NCBI GenBank assembly: GCA_017165825.1
Contig: CM029368.1
Coordinates: 29,093,771-29,157,770 of the forward strand
DNA length: 64,000 nucleotides
Source of the DNA: Hepsetus odoe
Taxonomy: Eukaryota; Chordata; Actinopteri; Characiformes; Hepsetidae
Direction of reading: 5' to 3'
Numbering within the stretch: position 1 is the stretch's first letter; every line of letters starts with the position of its first letter. The notes beneath the pieces are model-generated. The model searched no databases, was not told where the DNA came from, and was given only the letters and a program-made list of their open reading frames with translations. Shown piece after piece: positions 12,419 to 24,522 of this stretch. Position numbers and translations under genes: made by a program.

Positions 12419-12568
12419 TAGATCATGTGCAATATTAGCCCAAACATACTGCTCTATTCTCTAAGGCAAGGAAATTAGTGTTATAGTAGAGCTGTGTTTT
12501 TCCTTGATTTATTGAAATGTCAATGATTTTTGACAAATATTGAATAATGGTGATATTACCCAAGACAT

Positions 12569-12790
12569 GCAGCGGTGGCCTAGTGGTTAGTGACTAGAAC
12601 CCAGGATCATAAGGTCATTGGTTTGAATCCTGGACCAGTAGGTTTCCCTGAGGTACCCTTGAGCAAGGTACAGTCCCCATCACTGCTCCACAGGTGCCAG
12701 ATATGGCTGCACATTGTGTGTGGGTTAAATGCATTTCGTTTTGGTTCACTGTGCCATGTGCCACAATGACGAATTTTCACTATCACTTTT
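12569..12790 (+). repeat. SINE-A copy, near full length
   Basis: Has box A in tggcctagtggttag, box B in ggtttgaatcctgg, core gagcaaggtacagtcccc and a cactatcactttt end. Confidence 0.88.
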
Positions 12791-13904
12791 GGAAAATGCT
12801 ACAATATTTAAAACATAAGTTTGTAACAATGTTCGCACCACTTTAACTTTTAAGTTGTGTTCAAATTTTTGATAGTTTTCTTTAAGTGTTTTCATTCAAT
12901 GCACTCAAATACACACTTGTCCAACTCTAGCAACAGTTGCTACAGAAGAATTCTTTAGTGGGTGGAGCAGGAATTAGTGCATTCCTCCTGAGCTGAAGAG
13001 TTGGTGGGAATACAGAGGGGAAGTTAAGTAGTAATACATGCCGCGGGTGCTGGACAGCTGTGTTTCGTAATGCTTGGCTGGTGGAGATGAGCCCAGGCCA
13101 GGTGCCTTAAATAGAGCCATAGAGTGGTGAGAGCTGCGAATGATGTAATATGTTGAAATGCAGAATTGGGGTTTAAACAGTGTGTCTGCTCCCATCAGTT
13201 TGCATCAGGCCACCACTCACCTGAGCTGCCTTACGCATGTCACTGGCCATTAGCGTTTCGATAGCTAAAAGAGCCACATGTTCAGCAGTGTGCCACACAC
13301 ACACACACACTCACACAAAAACACACAAACACACACTCTCTGAATGCACAATGTTGCCACTGTGTCAGTGTGTTCCTGTGTGTGTGGGAGAGAAAGAGAG
13401 TGAGTGCAATGCATGTGCATGCATACCTGGGAGGAGGGCAGTGGATCAATAGACAAAGAATTAAGACTCAACACACCTTTCCCAATGAGCAGTGAAAAAT
13501 CGTTAGATAGCAGGTCACTGCCGAGGCCAAGTCTGAACAGAACTCTGGCGAACTCATAACTTCACCGTCCAGTTCCAGTGGCTAGGAGCCCTGGTGTGGG
13601 AGTCCTATACAATTCTGATAATTAATGGATGATTCATTTTTTATTACGTTTGCACCATGTCCAGGGCAGAAATGGAATTATGTGCTTTGGGAAAAATATG
13701 ATTCATAAAATAAGATGTAGATTTCAAAGCATGTTATTCCCACTATACTGTATTAAATCTTGATCAGAATGGGAAGATGTCCCTTTTGCATTTATTAAAA
13801 AAATGAAATGAATAATAAAATAGAAAGACCCAACTTCTTTCCATACATCAGAGAATTTCAGCCTTCATCACAATGTATTATTTTATAATGTACACTGTGA
13901 TAAA
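12791..13904. other. Non-coding stretch
   Basis: Unique sequence apart from the CA microsatellite at 13294-13337. No coding evidence. Confidence 0.45.
13294..13337. repeat. (CA)n microsatellite
   Basis: Imperfect CA repeat. Confidence 0.9.
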
Positions 13905-14130
13905 TAGTGTTTAGGGACAAGGCCACAGGATCTAATGGTCATGGGTTCGAATCCCAATCCAGTAGGTTGCCCTGAGGTTCCCTTGAGCAAGATACCGTCC
14001 CCATCACTGCTCCCCGGGCACTTTAAACGGCTGCCCCCTGCTGCATGGTGTGTATGGGTTAAATGCAGAAGATGCATTTCATTGGGAGTGTTGTGCTGCA
14101 TACTCACAATGAAGACTTATCGCTTGCACA
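13905..14130 (+). repeat. SINE-A copy, head slightly truncated
   Basis: Begins near tagtgtttagggaca. Box B reads gggttcgaatccc, followed by core gagcaagataccgtcccc and gggttaaatgcagaag. Confidence 0.86.
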
Positions 14131-14209
14131 TACAAAAATTTTAAAATAACAAAAATAAAAAATATCCCTTATGATTTGCTTGGCAAATGAGACAACAGGT
14201 AAGTGATGT

Positions 14210-14655
14210 ATTGTAGCACAAATAAATTAACATGTAAATACTGTGTAAAGGCAAATTTTGGTATGACCACCTTTATTCTTCAGCACAGCCTGAACTCTCT
14301 TAGACAAGCTTTCGTGATGTCATCTTCAGGAATAGCTCTGCAGACTTCTTGAGGCTCTTCTTTGGATGTTGGCTGCCTTTTGTTCTGTTCTCTATTAAGA
14401 TGATCACAAACTGCTTCTGCCTCTGAAACTTGTCATGTACATGGACTGACTGAAACTGAAACTTTAAAAGTCCTTCAGGAAGCCTTGAGAACTTTTCGTC
14501 AAAGCTTCCTGAAAATGCAAAAAAATGTCTTTATGGAAGCAAAATTTGAGAAAATGAAGACTTACTGACCATACGTATATTTATTTACAGCTTTAGATCC
14601 CTGTGTAATATAAGTAGCACTGTGCAAAAGTCAAGCACCACCCTTCACTGATTGA
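14210..14655. mobile_element. Probable DNA-transposon relic
   Basis: Has tttggtatgaccacc near 14260 and agcactgtgcaaaagtcaag near 14616-14635, which resemble Tc1-type end motifs. No transposase reading frame is left and the inverted repeats are poor. Confidence 0.4.
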
Positions 14656-15044
14656 ATTTCCAGTTAAAATGTCCATTAAGCACAAGTGAATTACTTTGCC
14701 TGAGCAGATTAGTTGGGAGATAATTCACTCGTGCAAAGCAGAGGGATGTCAGATGAAAAACACAAGAAAAAATGAGAGAAAATAGTTTCTCAAGACAGTC
14801 CTCAGATAAAGAGTGCTTAAACCTTTGAGAGAGAGGAGAAATTCAAGCATGCTGATTGGCTACTCCAGAGCCTAGACATCTTCATCGCTGAATGTATTTA
14901 GAATTGCGTGGATTTTGAGAAAAAGACAAAAGGAAAACTTTTAAGACTTTGGAGGTGTTTTTGGAGAAAAGCTGAAAGCAAAGTCAGACACACCTAATGC
15001 TGAGAAATGTCATATTACATCTACTATGACAGGAATTTGTGAAG

Positions 15045-15228
15045 TGTAGAGTGAAGTGAACGTGACAATATGTTAAACACTAACTCTTCATTTCACCCAT
15101 ACACACGCCATGCAGCATGGGGCAGCTGTTTAAAGCTCCCGGGGAGCAGTGATGGATACGGTACCTTGCTCAAGGGTACCTCAGGGCAACCTCCTGGTCT
15201 GGGATTTGAAGGGCCTAGTCCCTGAACA
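15045..15228 (-). repeat. SINE-A copy, degraded
   Basis: The minus strand carries the core (gaggtacccttgagcaaggtacc) and gggtgaaatg tail. The tRNA head is partly deleted and box B is damaged. Confidence 0.75.
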
Positions 15229-16317
15229 ATCATCAATATCTTACCTTATTTTACCTTTGTTGCTACAATCAAATCATTACAGCAATGTATGACTTAAGCA
15301 AGTGCAGCAAAAGGAGGACGACGTCCCTTTTAACACTCCCCAAACTGAAGGTAACAAAGCGGAAAGCTTGCTGCCTATCACCAGACCAAACCAGCACACA
15401 ATAAGTGCTCATATGGTTAGAAAAAGAGGAGTCATGAAACTGTGTGTGGTCCCCTCTCTCTATAATCTTTCTCTCTCTCTCACTCTCCCTCACTCTCTTT
15501 CTGCCGCGGGGGCTAAGAGAAGGATCCTCCGCTCTCAGTGAGTCAGATCAAAGCCTGTTGTTGCAGGTCCCTGCTCTTTGAGCTCACTGAATATTCATGC
15601 CACTTCCATTCGCTGTCACATGTGTGGAGGGGAGTGAGGGAGCGGCACACCCACCTTATTTTAACCTCCTGATGAGTCATCGTGTGGCCTGCTGCTTCCA
15701 TATTGAGCCTCTCATCCTGTTTATTGCACACTAGGTGTGTGAGAGGCAACGAGACAGAGCATGAGAGAAAAAAAAGAGACAGAGTAGTGTGCTCAGTAAC
15801 TGCATACGTCACCTGTGACTCTGCCCTGACCCTTGGTGCAAAGAACAGCACATCAGATCACAGCACAGCAGTAAATACAGAATGGCACGTACGATGCCAT
15901 AGACAGGTACTCTGCTCTATACACATTGACTGGCAAGATGCAACACACAGCAGTGCACTGAATGGGACACAGAACAACAATAGAAAGACCATGAAATAAA
16001 AGAATAACAGCAGGAAATACACAATACACACTATGGTTTTAAACATTTTTTTTTTTCATTCATTCAAGCAGACAATGTTCCAGGTTTAAGCTGAGAACAT
16101 GCTTCAGCTCATGTCACACTGCTCAAGGGAAGTTTGCCCTAGAACATGAAAATGCATGCATTACATAATATTCATTATTTTAATTATCACAGCCATCTGG
16201 GGTTAAGGCTGAAAGTAGGAAGCCCTTCCCTCCCCAACAATAACATTTAAGGTTCAGAGTTGAAGATGCCTGGTGTAAAACAACACATTCTATTATATAG
16301 TTTTATATATAGAGGTC
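15229..16317. other. Non-coding stretch
   Basis: Opposing ORFs of about 100 codons overlap at 15543-15999 but have no recognisable motif. A CT-rich patch lies at 15450-15500. Confidence 0.45.
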
Positions 16318-16480
16318 AAGTCAGTTTTATTTATAAAGTGCTTTTTACTTTATTTATAAAGTGCTTCACAGAATCCGGGTCTGAGCCCCAGGTGAGTTAG
16401 CCAAGGGTGACCGAGGCAAAACAGAAACCTTGGGAGGAACCAGGACTTAAAAGTGGAACCAATCCTGTTGCCGACACCAG
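16318..16480 (+). repeat. Dispersed repeat fragment
   Basis: Contains gtcagttttatttataaagt, gatccgggtc-like and gagccccaggtgag, then accttgggaggaaccaggac. This combination recurs widely in otophysan fish DNA. The class is uncertain. An internal 15-bp duplication (tttatttataaagtg) is present. Confidence 0.6.
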
Positions 16481-16736
16481 ATAACACATCCACTGTTGAC
16501 GTCATAGTACACTTTGTCCTAGGAGTGTCTAAACAGAGATCTATAGTTTTGGGCCTTGAATCTTGTTTCTGATTCTGGATTTTTCATCACTGGTTATATA
16601 ACAGCACTGATTACAAAATCAGGAATGGAAACTATCCAGAGGTCCGGAGTTGAAGACATCTGGTGTAAAACATTGCAACTGTCCTTCTACAATGTAAAAG
16701 AACGCATTATGTTTCCTATGGCAACGCTCTACTAGG

Positions 16737-16940
16737 AGGTGGCCTAGTGGTTAGGGAGCCCCTAATCGAAAGGTTAATGATTCGAGTCTCAGACCAGCAG
16801 ATTGCCTTAAGAAAGATACAGTTCCCATCTCTGCTCCCTGGATCCTGGATGTGTGGCTGCCAGCTGCTTCACGGTGTGCAAGGGTTTAATGCAGAGGATG
16901 TATTTGGCTGTGTTTCACAACAATAAGTAGTCACCTTTAC
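16737..16940 (+). repeat. SINE-A copy
   Basis: Head aggtggcctagtggttaggg, box B gattcgagtctcag, and a core with a short deletion (ttaagaaagatacagttccc). It ends agtcacctttac. Confidence 0.82.
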
Positions 16941-17107
16941 ATGAATTCTCAAACTGAGAACTGTGTACAGAATTCTTTAGCACAGCATAACACAACAAAA
17001 ACAACAATGCTAAAAAATGTGACAGTATAGATTGCATATGAATGCAAAACTAAATAATACAATAAAAAATTATGGCATCCCATAATCTGATTTTGGGTCA
17101 CTTTATA

Positions 17108-17318
17108 GGGCGGCAGTGGTCTAGTGGTTAGGGACTAGGCTCCAGGGTCGAAAGGTCATGTTTTTGAATCCCAGACCAGTTGCCCTGAGGTCTGCTTGAG
17201 CAAGGTACCAGCTCCATCATTGCTTCCTGGGTGCTGGATGTAAGTGCACGGAGTAGAGGTTGAATTTCTTTGTGGTTCATTGTGTGGTGTGCTGTGTTTC
17301 ACAATGTCCAATAGTCAC
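17108..17318 (+). repeat. SINE-A copy
   Basis: Head gggcggcagtggtctagtgg, box B tttttgaatcccag, core gagcaaggtaccagctcc, and end aatgtccaatagtcac. Confidence 0.85.
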
Positions 17319-17689
17319 ACACACAGAGTGACTCGGAACAGTGCAATTCACTGTTTTATGTAGCAGTTCTGTAGTAAAGCACATCACAAAGCACAGTGCA
17401 ACTCTGAACAACCCCCAAACAAACAGCGTACCATTCATCCAAGCCTCAGGCCATTTCAGTGTGTCACGGTCATGCTTTAGACTTATGTGCGTCATCAGCA
17501 TCTTTTTAGATTGAACACACATGCAAACATGCCTACATGGCTACTCTTTCACTGCAACATACATGCACAGATGAATATATAAGTACTCGTGCCAACATAA
17601 GTTAACTTTTACATCCAGGAAAGAAACAAGGTCATGGGCGGACACACACTGACAAAAGCACGCAGGCACACAGTAAGGCCGTCAGCAAG

Positions 17690-17960
17690 AGGTAAGGCTT
17701 CCGATTTTAGCATGCGAGCCCCAGGCTAATTGAGAAGTCTTACTCAGAGCAGTGAGGAGCCAATCAAAGGCCTGGCTGGCAGTGCTTGTTTGCAGTTCAG
17801 CTCTCGGGGTGAGGACCTGAGCCGAGAGCGGCGGGCCAACAACCGTCGCCCCCACGTCTGTAGAGGCTGCTGCAACGAAATGCTCAGAAATGCAGACCCC
17901 AGCCTGCTGGCAAGCTGCTCCCACAGCACATCAGCCAAAGTGGGTCAGCAACAGCCATTG
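17690..17960. other. Candidate conserved noncoding block
   Basis: GC-richer unique sequence with overlapping open frames in three frames and caggctaattgagaagtc near its start. It could be a regulatory element; an unrecognised exon cannot be excluded. Confidence 0.25.
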
Positions 17961-17963
17961 TAA

Positions 17964-18010
17964 GCACATGCACACATGCACACATGCACACATACACATT
18001 ACACATACAA
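17964..18010. repeat. (ACATGCAC)n microsatellite
   Basis: Tandem acatgcac octamers followed by acatacac. Confidence 0.85.
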
Positions 18011-18269
18011 TACCAATTGTCATCAGGGGAGAAACTAGGATCTTACAAGTTAAACTGAATAGGGAATGACAATGTGTTGCTTCTGCTTATGTGCTATTGA
18101 GTTTCAGTCAAGTTAGTCTTCTAAGGTCGACTGTTTATGGTTAAAGTTTTAATGAATGGCTGTGTCAAAGCAGCGACTTAGGAGTGAGTGGTGTTATGTT
18201 ATATATGAAGTAAATTTGTCAAGGGACTTTTTTTTAATACCTTAAACTACACATTAAAGCATGGTTTGC

Positions 18270-18324
18270 CTTAATAATAATGACAACAACAACAAAAACA
18301 ACAACAACAATAATAATAATGATA
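18270..18324. repeat. (AAT)n/(AAC)n microsatellite
   Basis: Trinucleotide repeat that replaces the LINE region upstream of DIVICSE. Confidence 0.9.
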
Positions 18325-18980
18325 TTGTGATCTGCAGCGAGTGTAGGGAGCAGCTTGGGGAGAACCTGAAGAGGTGGAGATCTGCTCTAGAGAGGAGAAG
18401 AATGAGAGTGAGTTGGTCAATGACAGAATACATGCGTGTGAATGAAAGATGGAGGAGTTTAAATACTTGAGATCAACAGTTCAGAGTAACGGTGAGTGTG
18501 GGAGAGAGGTGAAGAAGAGAGTGCAGGCAGGTTGGAATGGGTGGAGAAGAGTGGCTGGAGTGATTTGTGACAGACGGGTACCAGCTAGAGTAAAAATGAA
18601 GGCTTACAGGACAGTATCGACGGTGGCTCTGATGAAAAGACAGGAGGTAGAGCTGGAGGTGTCAGAGTTAAAGATGCTGAGAGTTTCATTGGGTGTGACG
18701 AGGATGGACAGGATTAGAAATGAGTATATTAGAGGGACAGCTCAGGTTAGACGTTTTGGAGACAAAGTTAGAGAAGCAAGGTTGAGTTGGTTTGGACATG
18801 TCCAGAGGAGAGACGAGGATTATATTGGGAGGAGGATGTTGAAGATGGAGCTGACAGGAAAGAGTGAAAGAGGAAGACCAACAAGGTGGTTGTTTTGAAA
18901 CAGAAAGATGCAGAGGATTGGAAGCAATGGAGACTGCTGATCCGCTGTGGCAACTCCTAAAGGAAGCAGCCGAAAAAATA
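18321..18980 (+). mobile_element. LINE reverse-transcriptase C-terminal relic (second LINE family)
   Basis: Conceptual translation gives DIVICSECREQLGENLKRW and TEYMRVNE in one frame. A frameshift near 18450 leads to EFKYL, then GWNGWRRVAGVICDRRVP, RIRNEYIRGTAQV and ARLSWFGHVQRRDEDYIG in another frame. This is the region just after the RT catalytic YADD; that motif is replaced by an (AAC)n tract. The tail ends gatccgctgtggcaactcc, gaagcagccgaaaa. The clade (RTE- or Rex-like) is not settled. The copy is a pseudogene. Confidence 0.85.
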
Positions 18981-19142
18981 AATAAATAAACAAATATTAT
19001 TCATAGCAATAACAACAAAAATAATACTAATCATAAAACAATAATAGTAATAATTATTATTATTATTGTTGTTGTTGTTATTAATAATTTATTTATTTAT
19101 TTATTTATTGTTATTATTAGTATTATTATTATTATTATTATA
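18975..19142. repeat. (AAAT)n, (ATT)n and (ATTT)n region
   Basis: Simple A/T repeats between two LINE 3' ends, probably grown from the LINE tail. Confidence 0.85.
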
Positions 19143-19275
19143 CATGGACGTGGTGAGAGAGGACATGCAAGTGGTCAGTTCGTAGGAGGTAGATGCAGAG
19201 GACAGGAAGAAATGTAAACAAATTATCTGCTGTGGCAACCCCTAAACGGGAGCAGCCCAAAGAAGAAGAAGAATA
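19140..19275 (+). mobile_element. LINE 3' end fragment (same family as 18.3-19.0 kb)
   Basis: Carries tacatggacgtggtgagaga, gaggacaggaagaaatg and ctgctgtggcaacccctaaa followed by gggagcagcccaaagaagaag. It matches the 3' end of the neighbouring relic, minus its 5' part. Confidence 0.78.
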
Positions 19276-19325
19276 TTATTATTATTATTATTGTTGTTGT
19301 TGTTTTGTTGCTGTTGTTGTTGTTA
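19271..19325. repeat. (ATT)n/(GTT)n microsatellite
   Basis: Follows directly the LINE end at 19275. Confidence 0.88.
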
Positions 19326-19420
19326 CATAAGTATGAGTGAAGGCTTCAGGCTACTCATTAACTCACTGAAGCCTGTAGAAAAACAGCATAACACAATTCA
19401 CTGGAACATAAATGACATAT

Positions 19421-19600
19421 GAAAGTGAAAGTGACCATTCTTGTCATTGTGAAACACGGCACAACACACGGTGAACCACAACAGAATTACACCTCTGCTT
19501 TTAACCCACACACAAACACGTGCAGCAGGGGGTAGCTATTGAAAGTGCCCGGGGAGCAGTGATGGGGACGATACCTCAGGGTAACCTACTGGTCTGGGAT
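19421..19600 (-). repeat. SINE-A copy, 5' truncated
   Basis: Starts (tail side) gaaagtgaaagtgaccattc and runs through the core. It stops at the ggtctgggat junction before the tRNA head. Confidence 0.83.
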
Positions 19601-19639
19601 ATTACAAAATAAAACAACACAAACTCCCAGTTGACAGAG

Positions 19640-19975
19640 GGGAAGACCTCCCAGACTATGGCTTATGGTCACTGGAAAGAATAATTAATGTGGCCTGGAA
19701 AGAATAATTAATCATGGGGTGATGTCCCACTCAGTCCATGAGGCAGTGTAGTATTGCGTACAGCTGCGATGTAGAATCACTCAGGCGTCTGGTCTGGCTG
19801 CAGTGTTGTGTTACTTGGCCGTCTCAGGAAGCCTTGTGTCTGTGGTGAAGCATCAGGCCGCTAACCTGAAAACCCTCTTGAACAGTAAAGTCCTGGCAGG
19901 AGAGCCCTGAATCTGTGGTGCAGCAGCACTGAGGTGGCAGCTTGTGATCCTCGTCCAACAGAGAAACATCAAAAA
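19640..19975. other. Candidate regulatory block with duplicated TAATTA motif
   Basis: The 18-mer ctggaaagaataattaat occurs at 19672 and again at 19695, 23 bp apart. Both carry a homeodomain-type TAATTA core. The surrounding sequence is unique. Confidence 0.35.
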
Positions 19976-20984
19976 AGACATCCAATAAAAGATATTACAA
20001 AACAAACATAACCAATATACAGAAGTAGCCATGAAGTACCAGTTTGCTCACAAACAAATGCACTGTTTCAATCCCTTTTCAGGTGTCAACAAAATTCTAT
20101 GGCAAACAAATATATAATAGGAAATGATTCTTGGTCAGTTTTCTGTTTCAACACACTTTATTCTTCCGGACATATCTAAATGTATTAATTTTAACAATTT
20201 TAAGACATTTAAGACTTAAGACATTTATGGGGATTCTAACATGATGACTCAATATGTCCCAATATGTTTACTGACTGAATGCACGGTTTAACACACACAG
20301 CAGGGCTGAGTCACTCAAGCTCTGACAGATCCAGAGCTTTTGCATGTAGAAATATGTGCTTAACTGCAGCATCTGCCCTTTGGAAAGCAGCGTTCTCAGA
20401 TGAGTGTGAATAATGGCCACTAAAAGGCTGATTGAATTACTTTACTTCAGCTTTCTTTGGGTGCGGGGCCTCATAAATAAGAGAGGAATGAGGAAAGGAA
20501 AAGAAAAGGTTGAGTCTGAGTGAATGACTGTGATGAAGTCCCTCCACAGGCCATTGGACATTTTTTTTTATTTTTCATTTTTAAAAAACGTATCCTTTTC
20601 CTTTCTGCCCTTCTCCGTGGTGGCAGCTTTTCAGATTCCAAATCAACTGAAATTTGTACGTTTTGATGCGTGAAACAGAATGAAACCATTCTTGTTGAGG
20701 GAAAAAAGACATTTTAAAGCTGGAACGTTCCACAGTGGAAGTGATTGGGACCAGACGTCCAACGTTTAATGCCTCATAAAGCTCCCTCACAGAGAGTTAC
20801 ATGATGTTGTTATTAATATATCGTAATTATATAACATGATATTTTTTAAGAATTGCTTTTGAAGTACAACTTTCTGGGTTTTTTTTTAATCCTAGGGTTT
20901 AGGGGTTCTGAGAAAGTGCTGAAAAGCAAAAAAGTCCCCAAAGAAAAGGCTTTGTTTCCAGGTGAACCACAATTTTAGTAAACG
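19976..20984. other. Non-coding stretch, nothing recognised
   Basis: A/T-rich unique sequence; no features found. Confidence 0.45.
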
Positions 20985-21046
20985 CATGTGTGTTAAAATG
21001 CAGAAGTGTAATTTTGCTGTGGTTCACTTTCACTTTTTCACTTCAC
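20985..21046 (+). repeat. SINE-A tail fragment
   Basis: Only the 3' end survives: gtgttaaaatgcagaagtg, ttgctgtggttcac and ctttcactttttcact. Confidence 0.6.
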
Positions 21047-21530
21047 TTTTTTTTGCATAAGTAGTTTCCCCCAAGAGTGAGTGTTTAGCATATCATTTTA
21101 CATTTAATATGACTTTATTATTGTCCTACAGTTAAAGACAAGCTGGGAGTGTGTGAATGCAGAAAATTCCAGTCAACACAGCAAGTGTAAAGCTCTGACG
21201 AGCAGGATAACATCACTAATGCCTCAGCTCAGTGTTCACACTTCACCAATAGGTCAAACCGCAGCTGTCTACATGTAGATATTTGTGTGGGCCCAGAACA
21301 TCTCAGAGAGAAGCTGTGCTTGTACTTACAGTCACAAGTAGTTTAGAGCTGCATCTGTGACTCTGGGGTCACAGTCAAACACTTCTTCCCACTCAGCTCT
21401 GGGAGCTCACCATACACACTCCTGTCTCCTCCACCAGCATTACAGCGGCTCACACTGCCCAGGAAAGCATCATGTTCTCGGATGTTTCTATTATTAACAA
21501 TCTGGTGAAGCTCAACAGGTTAGTGTCAGG

Positions 21531-21958
21531 ATGAGAATTATTACAACCAAGCTCAGAGTCAGGGTTAAAATCAGGATTAGAACCGAGTTAAGAGTCAGGG
21601 TTGAAATCAGGATTAGAACCAAACTAAGAGTCAGGGTTAAGATGAGGATCAGAACCAAGTTAAGAGTCGGAATTGAGACGATGATTAGAACCAGGTTGAG
21701 AGGAAAGTTTAGGGTTAGGATTAGAAACAAAGTAATAGCCAAGGTTAAGGTAAGGATTAGAACCCACCTAAGAGGTTAAGATTAAGGTTAGGATAAGAAC
21801 CAAGCAAAGATTTAGCATTAAGGTGAGGATTAGAACCAAGTTAAGAGTGAAGGTTAAGATGAGGATTAGGACCAGGGTAAGAGGCAAGGTTAAGTTCAAG
21901 ATTAGAATCAAGTAAAGAGTCAGGGTTAAGGTTAGGATTAGAGCCAGGGCTAATTTTA
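21531..21958. repeat. 36-bp minisatellite, about 12 units
   Basis: Units begin gattagaaccaagttaagag and end with a gttaagatgag-like part, period 36. Because 36 is a multiple of three and the units rarely make stops, open frames run along both strands (plus: 12-residue repeat of RIRTKLRVRVKM type). These are not genes. Confidence 0.9.
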
Positions 21959-22000
21959 ACATGATTTTTATTCCTTTTATTTTTTGCTAATGCTAATCAT

Positions 22001-22256
22001 CCATCCATCCATCCATCCATTTTCTGCTGCTTGTCCCAAACGGGGTCGCAGGGGAGTGCTGGAGTCCAACCCAGCGCACACAGGGCAAAGGACGGGGGAC
22101 GCACCCTGGACAGGTCGCCAGCCCAACGCAGGGAGGAGCGTGCATGGGACGGCACCTTGCTCAAGCATACCTCAGGGCAGCCCATTGGGAAGGGGTTCAA
22201 ACCCTCGACCCTCCGATCACATGGACAACGCCCGAACCACTAGGCCACCACTGCCC
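22001..22256 (-). repeat. SINE-B copy, full length, with 14-bp target-site duplication
   Basis: Plus-strand order: (ccat)n, LINE-type tail, shared core (caccttgctcaagcatacc), box B (ggttcaaaccctcg reversed) and head ending ccactaggccaccactgccc. It is flanked by ctaatgctaatcat at 21987-22000 and 22257-22270. Confidence 0.9.
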
Positions 22257-23930
22257 CTAATGCTAATCATTAATTAAATGCTTGGTAATGGAATGGAAAG
22301 CACCCACTCTGGACTATACAATACATTCAAGCTTCCAAACCTTGAAATATGGCTTTTAGAAGAGTAGGCTATAACACACTCTGAGTGTTTCCTACACCGA
22401 GTCATGGATGAGAAGCTTTCTCTCAAGGTGACTGTGGTGCTCTCTCTCAGGTGAAGCTCTCAGCAGGCAGTGACAGGCTGGGAGAAACAGGTCAGGCGCA
22501 TCAGTGCAGCGGGAGACTAACCAAACGCGATTGCGCAGTAACGTTACAAGCCGCACGCAGCCTGAGCACACCTGTCCCCTGGTTAAGTAATGGATTCTGC
22601 TGATGCTACAGTCTTCCCCTGCACTATTATGCCTCCCCTCATGAGACCGGCTTGCTCTCCTCAACTGGTGATGATGATTGGTGAGCTAACGTTCCATTTA
22701 CTTTGCAAGCCTTCCAGCTGATTTTTCTTTCTTGATGGCCTGGACCATTAAAGTCGATAGTTCCAGATTGGTTGAAGGGTCAAACTGTCAGTGTGCTTCT
22801 GCACCATGCCTACATTGTGCTGCTCATCACTGAAAGAATAGTGGTCACTGCTAGAACTACTTATTTTTGAGAATAAAAATAGCAGATATGATCTACTTTC
22901 CAAAGTGCTGTACCACATTTAAGGTTCTTGCCTCTTGTGTTTAATCAATTACGCAAACAGGTATAGATTACTGATTGTAATCTGTCGGGACAGTGTCTAG
23001 GGGCCTCTCATCGTCTGGAATCTCATGCCTGGAGCAGTTCAAATACTTGGGATATTTCCACCATAGATATGCTAGATGAATAAAAAGCCATTAAATATTT
23101 AATTGAATAATTATTATACATTATTATTGATTTGTAGGTGACATTGAAGAGGGTTGTTTTAGGTCAGGAGTGCCCAGTCATCTCCACCAGGGGCCACTGA
23201 GAATGCAGGTTTTATTCCAAACAAACAGGAGTGCACATGATTCCCCTTCAAAAAAGCTTAGGTTTCAGACAACTGGGCATGAGATTTACAGTTTCGCTGG
23301 TGTGAAATTCTGTAGAGATCTTTCCTGATAAAGACAGGAACTCCCATACTTTAGACTTCAGTGTATAAAAGTGGTATTAGCATTTACACTTCTTTTGATC
23401 GCTTTCAACCTTGCTGACGTGTTACGATTTGAATTAAAGAAAAGGCCTCAGCTTTGACTTTAGACATATAAAGTGTCACAAAGTCGCAAAAAAGCAAATC
23501 TGCAACCCTCCACACAATGATGAGCCTGAATAATATGAATTAACAGGTCAATTCGATTTTGAAGTGAAGCAAACTCCTGATGATTCATGTCTGTGGTCTT
23601 TATTTATTGTTTGTTTGTGTAGAATAATTAATATTGGGGAAACGGAAACGACGTAAACAGATCAGAGTTCACATTAACAAAATCTAATTTTGCCACTTTT
23701 GTCCTTTCTTGTGAAACTGCCTGAGGCCATCATAGGTCACTGATCAATCGCTGAGAGGTCAGGGGCAAACACCAGATGCAACCCACTAGAATTAGCAGAA
23801 GGGACGTTCATAAAGAAAGCCTCCTATGTTTTTGAGTTTCACACAGTAAAAGTGTGTCTGGATTGAAGCTTTGAATCTCTGACTGCCGAATGTGAAACTG
23901 TGAAAGTGATTCCCCCTTCCCATACACCTT

Positions 23931-23933
<3 letters not shown>

Positions 23934-23973
<40 letters not shown>

Positions 23974-23988
23974 ACACACACACACACG
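23934..23988. repeat. (CA)n microsatellite
   Basis: About 27 CA units with one GA interruption. Confidence 0.95.
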
Positions 23989-24291
23989 CATGAAGCATTC
24001 AGATGTATTCAGCCGTCCAGTTTGAGGACAAATGATTTACAAGAATTAATGGATTAATTTCCATCATATCGCGAATGCGATGAATCATTTCATTAATCAC
24101 GGGTCTTTTGTGGCGGAGGAAAAATGGCATGTGCCACAGCGCGTGCACAAGTTTGATGATTAGCAATAACTTTACACGGCAGAGCAAGCCTGTGGTGCCG
24201 GAGCAGAGCCAGCACCCATAATCTCAGCATCAGCCAGTTTAATCAAAGTGCCACTCTTACCCTTCAGCTTAGGGTGGACACACTCACATAT

Positions 24292-24318
24292 GCACACACA
24301 CAGGCACACACACACACA

Positions 24319-24351
<33 letters not shown>
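24292..24351. repeat. (CA)n microsatellite
   Basis: CA repeat with ggca and ga interruptions. Confidence 0.95.
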
Positions 24352-24352
<1 letters not shown>

Positions 24353-24466
24353 CACCAGGCACTTACACCCCAAAACCTGACATGCTTAAAACTTAAAACC
24401 TAAAAGTCTGATTTATTTCTAATTGAATATTGAATGATTCATATGTATGTAACATTGAACCTTTTA

Positions 24467-24522
24467 ACACACACACACACACACATGCACACACTCACAC
24501 ACATGCACACCACACACACTCA
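24467..24522. repeat. (CA)n imperfect microsatellite
   Basis: CA repeat with atgcac and actc interruptions. Confidence 0.88.

Noticed and set aside
12569..12640. tRNA gene
   Set aside because: Box A and box B are present, but they belong to the head of a SINE-A. The cloverleaf is not complete and the same unit is repeated across the window.
15543..15999. Overlapping ORFs of 102 and 105 codons on opposite strands
   Set aside because: No motif, no splice context and mutual overlap; best explained by chance.
18449..18898. A 149-codon host gene
   Set aside because: The sequence matches the C-terminal part of LINE reverse transcriptase (WFGHVQRRDEDYIG region), is frameshifted and ends in a LINE tail.
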